Positions 14,437 through 20,138 of a stretch of 20,138 nt of DNA are shown piece after piece. The notes under the pieces are model-generated. The model saw only the letters and a list, made by a program, of their open reading frames with translations. It searched no databases and had not been told where the DNA came from. The position numbers were made by a program, and so were the translations under genes. The DNA is from CBFDCQ01 sp965603355 (GTDB lineage Bacteria > Hydrogenedentota > CAZGCA01 > CBFDCQ01), in the NCBI GenBank assembly GCA_965603355.1, contig CBFDCQ010000059.1, positions 1 through 20,138 on the forward strand, read 5' to 3'. The number at the start of each line of letters is the position of its first letter. The first letter of the stretch is position 1.

Positions 14437-14473
14437 CTGCAACACGCGACTATCTAACCGTATGTGCGACGGT
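14437..14473 (+). repeat. Repeat copy D (left-end fragment only)
   Basis: These 37 nt match the left end of copies A (9584-9620) and C (18347-18383). They contain GCAACACGCGAC, then CTAACCGTATGTGCGACGGT. The hairpin ACCGT-ATGTGCG-ACGGT (14457-14473) is kept. Sequence to the right of it does not resemble the repeat, and no tRNA core follows. It is either the remnant of a decayed copy or a separate small hairpin element that is also part of the larger repeat. Confidence 0.6.
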
Positions 14474-14770
14474 GTTACGTTATCGTTACCTTCGAAAATG
14501 CAAATACACAGACGGTTATGGATTATCTGCGGAGAAGCTGCGTGGCTGTAAGTCAGCCATAAGTCCGGATTTTGGACGAGATTTGGGTGTTTTCAGTACT
14601 ATTATGTTGCTGTTTGCGCCACGCAATGAACATGCGGGTACGGTGACGTGGCCAAATGAGTGTCGGCCACCTTACAGCCCGACACGCGCAATCGTTTTGG
14701 GCCATTTGGGTTTCGTCGGTGTCTTATTAGTGGGCTCTATTCAATTGAATGTCACAGACGCGGGAAGAAA
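14474..14770. other. Gene-poor stretch before the beta-galactosidase gene
   Basis: I see no convincing gene. Two inverted repeats could form hairpins: TGGCTG-taagt-CAGCCA (14543-14559) and GTGGCC with GGCCAC (14648-14670, 11-nt loop). Neither has a T-run, so they are not clear terminators. Near the right end is a perfect 12-bp palindrome, ATTCAATTGAAT (14739-14750). Confidence 0.5.
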
Positions 14771-14779
14771 TGGTACTAT
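14739..14779 (+). promoter_or_regulatory. Extended -10 promoter and upstream palindrome of the beta-galactosidase gene
   Basis: TGGTACTAT (14771-14779) fits the extended -10 form, with hexamer TACTAT at 14774-14779, 75 bp before the start codon. No good -35 box is at the standard distance. The perfect palindrome ATTCAATTGAAT (14739-14750) lies 20 bp before the extended -10 box, where an activator or repressor could act. An 11-of-12 match to the same palindrome covers the -35 box of the ABC-MFP-RND operon. Confidence 0.45.
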
Positions 14780-14854
14780 ATTGCTGTGAGGCGGAAGTAG
14801 CGTAGGTGGGGGGATGTGTGTGAAAAGGGAAACACAGATAGAGGGAGCGACGCT

Positions 14855-17800
14855 ATGTCAGGAACCGCAAGGACCGCACGATTCGTGATACTACCTGTTC
14901 TCATCTGCCTGGCTCTGCTGGCTGCGAGTTCGGGGAGTGAAGCCAATGATTGGGAGGATTCTGAGGTTATAGGAAGGAACAAAGAGCCGGCGCACTGCAC
15001 GTTGATGCCTTATCCTGACGCCCGCACCGCTTTAGAAAGCACCCGTGAGGCCTCGCCTTACCACAAGTCGCTCAACGGCAATTGGAAGTTCCTCTGGGTA
15101 AAGGAACCGACCGACCGGCCGGAGAATTTCTACAAGCTCGACTACGACGTCAACAAATGGGACGATATCCCCGTTCCCAGCAACTGGCAGATGCATGGAT
15201 ACGGGGTTCCCATCTACACAAACTTCACGTATCCATTTAAGACCAACCCGCCCTACATTCTCAATGACAATCCTCCTGAGTACACGAGTGCCACATTAAG
15301 AAATCCTGTTGGATCCTACCGGACGGAGTTTACCGTTCCTCCACGCTGGAAGGGGCGGCAGGTCTTCATCCACTTTGACGGGGTTAAGAGTGCCTTTTAC
15401 CTATGGATCAACGGGGAGCAGGTAGGCTATAGCCAGGGCAGCATGACGCCGGCCGAATTCAACATCACGGACTACGTGCATGACGGAGCGAATGTCCTGG
15501 CGGCAGAAGTCTACCGCTGGTCTGACGGCAGCTATCTCGAGGACCAGGACATGTGGCGACTGAGTGGAATTTATCGTGACGTATATCTGTTCTCGACTCC
15601 CGGTGTGCATTTGAGAGATTTCTTCGTGCGTTGCGACCTGGATGATCAATATCGCGACGCCACACTCAAGGTTACGGCTAAGGTGCAGAATTACTCTTCG
15701 CAAACTGCGGACCCTCATACGCTGGAGGTTGCGCTGCTTGGCGCCAACACCCAATCCCTCAGCCCTGCATCCCTTGTGCAAGACAGGGTGCCCACCATTG
15801 CGGCCGACGGTGAAGTCGTGGTCGAGATGGAAGCTCAGGTCGCCAGCCCTCTCAAATGGACGGCTGAAACGCCCAATCTTTACGTTGTATTGCTTACGCT
15901 CAAAGACCCCTCGGGCAATGTAATCGAAGTGGAGCGATGCGACTTCGGTTTTCGTGAAGTCGAGATTAAGCAGGGGCAGTTGTGGGTCAACGGTGTTTCA
16001 ACCCTCATCAAGGGCGTCAACCGGCATGAGCACGATCCTGACCATGGTCGTGCGATACCGCTTGACCGGATGATCCAGGACATCACGCTGATAAAAGAGA
16101 ACAACATCAATACGATTCGCACTTCACACTATCCCGACGACCCCAAGTGGTACAACCTGTGCAATCGATATGGGATGTACGTGATTGACGAGGCCAACGT
16201 GGAATCAGATGGTATCTCTTTCAATTTGGAAGTCCTGCCCGGCAGCGATCCGAAATGGACCGCGGCGGCGGTTGATCGTATGGCGAGCATGGTGGAAAGA
16301 GATAAGAACCATCCCAGTGTGATCATCTGGTCATTGGGTAACGAAGCGGGGCACGGCAAGAACTTTGAGCACATGGCTGCGTACGCCCGTCAGGCGGATC
16401 CGACCAGACCGCTGCATTATAAAGGGATGAACAGCGTTGCCGACATGAACAGTCACACCTATCCGAGTCTGCCATGGTTGATTGATCGCGCCGAACAATA
16501 TCCTGACAAGCCCTTTCTCATGAACGAATATGCCCACGCGATGGGCAATTCCGTGGGCAATCTCCAGGACTACTGGGACACGATTCTGGCGTATCCGTCC
16601 CTCATCGGAGGATGTATCTGGGAATGGGCAGATCAGGGATTACGCAAGAAAGCCGAAGACGGCACGGAGTTCTGGGCTTATGGTGGAGATTACGGCGACA
16701 AGCCAACTGATACCATTTTCTGCTGCAACGGCATCGTGCAGCCTGACCGAAGGCCGAATCCGTCGCTCCATGAAGTGAAGAAAGTCTATCAGAACATTAA
16801 AGCCACTCCAATTGATCTTTCAGTGGGCAAGGTGCGCATCGACAACAATTACGATTTTCTGGACCTCGGTTTCTTTGATGCTTCGTGGGAGTTATCGGAA
16901 GACGGCAAAGCTATACAGCAAGGTCGCCTGGGGAGACTTGATTTAGCCCCGAAACAGAAACTGGAAGTCGTTGTTCCTTTCGAAACGCCGAGATTATATC
17001 CGGGCTCGGAATACTTGTTGAAGGTGACCTTCGCCTTGGCAGAGGATACGCTCTGGGCCAAGCGAGGTCATGTCGTGGCGTGGGATCAATTTCAGTTGCC
17101 CTTTGCTGTGCCACCGGCCCTGCAGGTGGACGTGACAAACCTGCCCAACTTGCAGATTCAGGAACGGCCCGACGACATCACCGTCATTGGAGACGGGTTT
17201 GGGCTTACCATCGGCAAGAAAAGCGGCGCCATCGAGTCGCTTGAGTTTGACGGCAAGCAACTCATGGCCGATCCGCTCCTACCCAACTTCTGGCGTGTAC
17301 CCACGGACAATGACAGGGGCAATAAGATGCCTGAACGCCTCGCCATTTGGAAGAATGCCGTGCGCGAACTTGCAGTCGTAAGCGTAACCATTGAGCAACC
17401 GCAATCGCAGGTTGTGCGCGTCTTCCTCGAGGCGAAATTTCCTCCGGGTGGCAAATCTGCTTATTACCTGACTTACACCGTATACGCTTCCGCGGACATC
17501 ATCGTAGAATGCCGCTTTGTCCCGGGGGTCGGCCTGCCCGATTTGCCTCGCTTCGGTATGCAGATGGCCATGCCTACGGAGTTCGACACTATGACATGGT
17601 ATGGCCGCGGCCCTCATGAAACATACTGGGACCGCAAGACAGGCGCTGCCGTCGGCATCTACTCCGGGCCTGTGGAAGAGCAGACTCATCTCTACGTACG
17701 GCCCCAGGAAAACGGGAACAAGACAGATGTCCGATGGGTTGCTCTAACCAATAGCGAGGGGACGGGCCTGTTGGCAGTGGGTATGCCGCTGCTCAGTGTC

Positions 17801-18049
17801 AGTGCCTGGCCATTCACCATGGCGGATTTGGAAAAGGCGCAACATATCAACGAGCTACCACGCCGTGAGACTATCACGGTAAACCTTGACTACGGACAGA
17901 TGGGTGTAGGCGGTGACAACAGTTGGGGCGCTTTTACGCATCCCGAGTATATACTCCCATGCAAGCCCTACAGCTACAGCTTTCGCCTGAAGCCCTATAC
18001 GCCAGAAATGGGAATGATTGCGGAACTTGCACGTCTGGCACCGCAATAG
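14855..18049 (+). CDS. GH2 beta-galactosidase (LacZ-type), exported
   Basis: Large glycoside hydrolase family 2 enzyme of 1064 residues that would cleave beta-galactosides in the periplasm or outside the cell. Start: ATG at 14855 with GAGGGAG 7 nt upstream, followed by an export signal (about residues 6-30, ending SSGSEA). Domains in order: sugar-binding (PVPSNWQMHGYGVPIYTNFT), Ig-like, TIM barrel (GVNRHEHDP), second Ig-like, and the C-terminal beta-gal small-chain domain (FWRVPTDNDRG, then WYGRGPHETYWDRK). Acid/base Glu497 is in SLGNEAGHG and nucleophile Glu558 in MNEYAHAMGNS. All key residues are present and the length is normal for LacZ. Export is less usual for this family outside Bacteroidetes and PVC-type polysaccharide degraders. 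No sugar transporter or lac-type repressor is adjacent, though the divergent DUF885 gene is also for an exported protein. Confidence 0.95.
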   Translation: MSGTARTARFVILPVLICLALLAASSGSEANDWEDSEVIGRNKEPAHCTLMPYPDARTALESTREASPYHKSLNGNWKFLWVKEPTDRPENFYKLDYDVNKWDDIPVPSNWQMHGYGVPIYTNFTYPFKTNPPYILNDNPPEYTSATLRNPVGSYRTEFTVPPRWKGRQVFIHFDGVKSAFYLWINGEQVGYSQGSMTPAEFNITDYVHDGANVLAAEVYRWSDGSYLEDQDMWRLSGIYRDVYLFSTPGVHLRDFFVRCDLDDQYRDATLKVTAKVQNYSSQTADPHTLEVALLGANTQSLSPASLVQDRVPTIAADGEVVVEMEAQVASPLKWTAETPNLYVVLLTLKDPSGNVIEVERCDFGFREVEIKQGQLWVNGVSTLIKGVNRHEHDPDHGRAIPLDRMIQDITLIKENNINTIRTSHYPDDPKWYNLCNRYGMYVIDEANVESDGISFNLEVLPGSDPKWTAAAVDRMASMVERDKNHPSVIIWSLGNEAGHGKNFEHMAAYARQADPTRPLHYKGMNSVADMNSHTYPSLPWLIDRAEQYPDKPFLMNEYAHAMGNSVGNLQDYWDTILAYPSLIGGCIWEWADQGLRKKAEDGTEFWAYGGDYGDKPTDTIFCCNGIVQPDRRPNPSLHEVKKVYQNIKATPIDLSVGKVRIDNNYDFLDLGFFDASWELSEDGKAIQQGRLGRLDLAPKQKLEVVVPFETPRLYPGSEYLLKVTFALAEDTLWAKRGHVVAWDQFQLPFAVPPALQVDVTNLPNLQIQERPDDITVIGDGFGLTIGKKSGAIESLEFDGKQLMADPLLPNFWRVPTDNDRGNKMPERLAIWKNAVRELAVVSVTIEQPQSQVVRVFLEAKFPPGGKSAYYLTYTVYASADIIVECRFVPGVGLPDLPRFGMQMAMPTEFDTMTWYGRGPHETYWDRKTGAAVGIYSGPVEEQTHLYVRPQENGNKTDVRWVALTNSEGTGLLAVGMPLLSVSAWPFTMADLEKAQHINELPRRETITVNLDYGQMGVGGDNSWGAFTHPEYILPCKPYSYSFRLKPYTPEMGMIAELARLAPQ

Positions 18050-18346
18050 GAGATTTGATCGCCCGCTGGCGCACCTCCGTGTATGAAGAGCGGCGTGCTG
18101 CCCGCGAACACGGTGAAACGCACCCGCAACCGCCGGTTCTTTTCCAAACGGCAACTCATGGGATGGATAGAAAGCGGCTGAGAATTGGGATTATCTGCCA
18201 GCCGTCGACGGTTCCCACTCACAGTCAAGTTGATCACATCGATCGGGCATCCCTCTCCGACAACGACACGACCTCTGACTGAAAATCCACCACCTTTACC
18301 ACCCTCTTCATCAGCCCATGCAGCAAACTCATTGCCTCCCCGTCGC
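18050..18346. other. Gene-poor stretch after the beta-galactosidase gene
   Basis: About 300 bp with no convincing gene on either strand and no clear terminator. Open frames here lack ribosome sites; a minus-strand frame covers most of it but its product is low-complexity and unlike any family I recognise. The stretch ends at repeat copy C. Confidence 0.45.
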
Positions 18347-18708
18347 CCGCAACATGCGACCATCTAACCGTATGTGCAACGGTTATCGATAAGTGGATGC
18401 TGGCGCGGCGCAGACTCCGCACCCCACCACCTCCCGGCAAACACTAGTGCCGAATCATCAGGGAGATCCTCATCAGCAGAGCGGCTCATTCTCATTTGAG
18501 CAGCAAAGGTGCTTTTGCAAAAGTGTGCTTGTTTTGTGCTTACACTTTGGCGATTTCTCGCAGTTATTCGCAACTCGCTGCAAAAGGCGCTCTCAACACC
18601 AATTCAGTTATTTCCAGTAAGTTGCAGTTGCTCGCATTCTATTTCGGCTCCTCGCAAAAGGGTCTGTTATCTGCTTTGGGAGCAGGAGGTCGCCGGTTCA
18701 AGTTCGGC
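18347..18708 (+). repeat. Repeat copy C (full length), ending in the tRNA-Pro core
   Basis: It matches copy A throughout. The hairpin at its left end is the most regular of the three: TAACCGT-ATGTGCA-ACGGTTA (18365-18385), perfect 7-bp arms around 7 nt. CTCATTCTCATTTGAGCAGC follows, then the series of short phased repeats. The 33-nt tRNA-Pro core (18669-18701) is identical to A's. After GGTTCAA the sequence reads GTTCGGCATCGCCAACA. The T stem can still nearly close (one G-T pair), but the acceptor strand is not that of copy A. Same orientation as A and B. A sensor-protein gene starts 249 bp further on. Confidence 0.85.
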
Positions 18709-18957
18709 ATCGCCAACAAGTTGTCCGTATTCAACGGAAGCCGGACATGGCCCGGCGCCCATACTTGCTGTAAAGACCAATCTGTGTTAGAGTTAGGGGC
18801 AAAGGTACTCGTGATATTTTGTGCAGGAGTGGTAGAAGTTCTAAATCGGGATCATTCACAATATTTTCGTCGCGAATAGCCCGTGACCGCAGAAGGTAGG
18901 GACAGGACGGCTCCTGGCACCTTAAGCGATTTTCTTTGGTGACGGAGAAAGTAGCTG
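18709..18957. other. Leader region of the sensor gene
   Basis: 249 bp without a gene. It holds one small inverted repeat CAGGA-CGGC-TCCTG (18903-18916) 41 bp before the start codon. TTGCTG and TAGAGT 17 bp apart (around 18765-18795) form only a weak promoter candidate. Nothing else is evident. Confidence 0.35.
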
Positions 18958-20138
18958 ATGGCGGACGTCCGGACGACTGAGCGACAGACGTACTTGTCGG
19001 TGCTGGTGGGTGTACTGCTTCTGGCGGGCCTGTACATCGCCAGTCGTTACAGCTATTTGCTTTTCCACAGCCTTGCCGAAATGGCCAGCATTTTCGTCGC
19101 GTGCGGCATATTCATAGTTGCCTGGAATTCGCGGCGTTTTCTGGACAACAGCTACCTCCTTCTGCTCGGTATTAGTTTCCTTTTTGTCGGCGGCTTGGAC
19201 CTTGTCCACACGCTGGCTTATAAAGGTATGGGCGTTTTTCCCGGGTACGACGCGAACTTGTCGACTCAGTTGTGGATTGCGGCACGGTATACTGAAAGTG
19301 TGGCCTTTCTTGTTGCCCCCGTTCTCCTTGGTAAGAAGGTCAAGGCCGGCCCGATATTCGCCGGTTATGCCCTAGTCTTCTCCTTACTGCTCGTATCGAT
19401 CTTTGCGTTGGGCATTTTCCCAGTCTGCTTTATTGAAGGGGAAGGCTTGACAACATTCAAGATAACAAGCGAGTATGTCATTTGCTTGTTACTGGCGATT
19501 TCGGCTGGGATGCTTCTTTCAAAGCGAAACCACTTCGACCCGCGCGTATGGCGGCTGTTGGTCGCGTCGATAGCTGTAAAGGTGTGCTCGGAGCTTGCCT
19601 TTACGCTTTACGTGGATGTGTACGGGCCGGCAAATCTGGTCGGCCATTTTCTCAAAGTTGTCTCTTTCTATCTTGTCTACATAGGCATTGTCGAGACCGG
19701 CCTGTCAAAGCCGTTTGGCTTGATATTAAGGAACGTGGAGCAGCATTACCGCACCATGGCCGACTTCACATACGACTGGGAGTACTGGGAACGACCCGAA
19801 GGAAAGATCGAGTACGTGTCTCCCTCCTGCGAGCGTATCACGGGGTACCGGCCGCAGGAGTTCATTGATGAGCCGGGCCTGTTGGGCGAGATCGTTCATC
19901 CGGAGGACTCCAATGTCTGGGCGAAGCATCGGGGTGAGGCTCACAAAGAGCTGAAGCCCCGGCATGTTGAGTTCCGCATCCTCCGGAGCGATGGTGATGT
20001 GCGCTGGATCGACCACGCATGCCAGCCGGTCACAACCGACGAAGGCGAGTTCCTGGGGTTCCGCGCCAGCAACCGCGACATCACGATGCGGAAGCAGACG
20101 GAGGAGGAGACAAGAAAGCTCCGTGAACACCTGGCGCA
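18958..20138 (+). CDS. MASE3-PAS membrane sensor protein, N-terminal part (runs off the right edge)
   Basis: 393 codons are visible. Residues 1 to about 260 are a multi-spanning membrane sensor of the MASE3 type: YLLFHSLAEMASIFVACGIF, then FLDNSYLLLLGISFLFVGGL, DLVHTLAYKGMGVFPGYDAN and LSTQLWIAARYTES. A PAS domain follows at about 262-380 (ITGYRPQEF, IVHPEDSNVW, EFRILRSDGDVRWIDH, FLGFRASNRDITMRK). A helical linker then begins and the window ends. The output domain is not seen; histidine kinase is most likely for this layout, with a GGDEF protein as alternative. The ATG at 18958 has GGAG 10 nt upstream. The ligand of MASE3 domains is unknown. Confidence 0.9.
   Translation, partial: MADVRTTERQTYLSVLVGVLLLAGLYIASRYSYLLFHSLAEMASIFVACGIFIVAWNSRRFLDNSYLLLLGISFLFVGGLDLVHTLAYKGMGVFPGYDANLSTQLWIAARYTESVAFLVAPVLLGKKVKAGPIFAGYALVFSLLLVSIFALGIFPVCFIEGEGLTTFKITSEYVICLLLAISAGMLLSKRNHFDPRVWRLLVASIAVKVCSELAFTLYVDVYGPANLVGHFLKVVSFYLVYIGIVETGLSKPFGLILRNVEQHYRTMADFTYDWEYWERPEGKIEYVSPSCERITGYRPQEFIDEPGLLGEIVHPEDSNVWAKHRGEAHKELKPRHVEFRILRSDGDVRWIDHACQPVTTDEGEFLGFRASNRDITMRKQTEEETRKLREHLA

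Noticed and set aside
14364..14789. A 141-codon gene before the beta-galactosidase gene
   Set aside because: There is no ribosome site, the composition is unlike a protein, and it runs through repeat fragment D and two inverted repeats.
17995..18363. A minus-strand gene after the beta-galactosidase gene, possibly a prepilin-like remnant
   Set aside because: It overlaps the end of the beta-galactosidase gene, has no ribosome site, and the glycine-rich similarity is too weak to claim.
9584..18708. CRISPR array
   Set aside because: The repeats are 200-370 bp long and kilobases apart, with genes between them; there are no short regular spacers and no cas genes.

Overview
The window reads as chromosomal DNA of a Gram-negative bacterium with about 50-55% GC. 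Evidence is a lipoprotein-type periplasmic adaptor, a TolC-family outer-membrane channel, an RND pump and several proteins with export signals. There is no phylogenetic marker. The mix of a large secreted LacZ-type enzyme, a golvesin-like domain and a MASE3 sensor kinase would suit a free-living environmental lineage (Planctomycetes/PVC, Hydrogenedentes or similar), but that is a guess.

Left part (1-9102): an export locus. On the minus strand, read from 6717 down to 1, lie an ABC ATPase, an ABC-2 permease with a very large periplasmic extension (a degenerate M1-aminopeptidase-like region and a golvesin-like C-terminus), a lipoprotein membrane-fusion protein and an RND pump cut by the window edge. 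Divergently, on the plus strand, is a TolC-family channel (7534-9102). The 816 bp between the two units hold a good sigma70-like promoter for the operon, a 14-bp palindrome, an extended -10 box and a possible 23-codon ORF.

Middle part (9103-12586): a long gene-poor stretch ends in a 374-bp repeat (copy A) whose last 50 nt are the anticodon arm, T arm, acceptor 3' strand and CCA of a tRNA-Pro(UGG) without its 5' half. Next come a TudS/DUF523-type desulfurase, a radical SAM protein of the spore photoproduct lyase family with a perfect beta-clamp-binding motif (QLDLF) at its N-terminus, and an unrecognised 133-codon protein. Copy B of the repeat follows.

Right part (12587-20138): a secreted DUF885 protein (minus strand, strong promoter), a secreted GH2 beta-galactosidase (plus strand), copy C of the repeat, and a MASE3-PAS sensor protein cut by the window edge. 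A lone fragment of the repeat's left end (copy D) lies between the DUF885 and beta-galactosidase genes.

Most unusual observation: unrelated gene groups are separated by same-orientation repeats ending in a tRNA-Pro 3' half, each carrying short direct repeats spaced about one helical turn apart. This resembles attachment sites of serially accreted, integrase-dependent cassettes or islands, although no integrase gene is in the window. The second notable object is the SPL-like protein: it has the 4Fe-4S radical SAM motif and a replisome-docking motif, but no cysteine where the SPL hydrogen donor should be.
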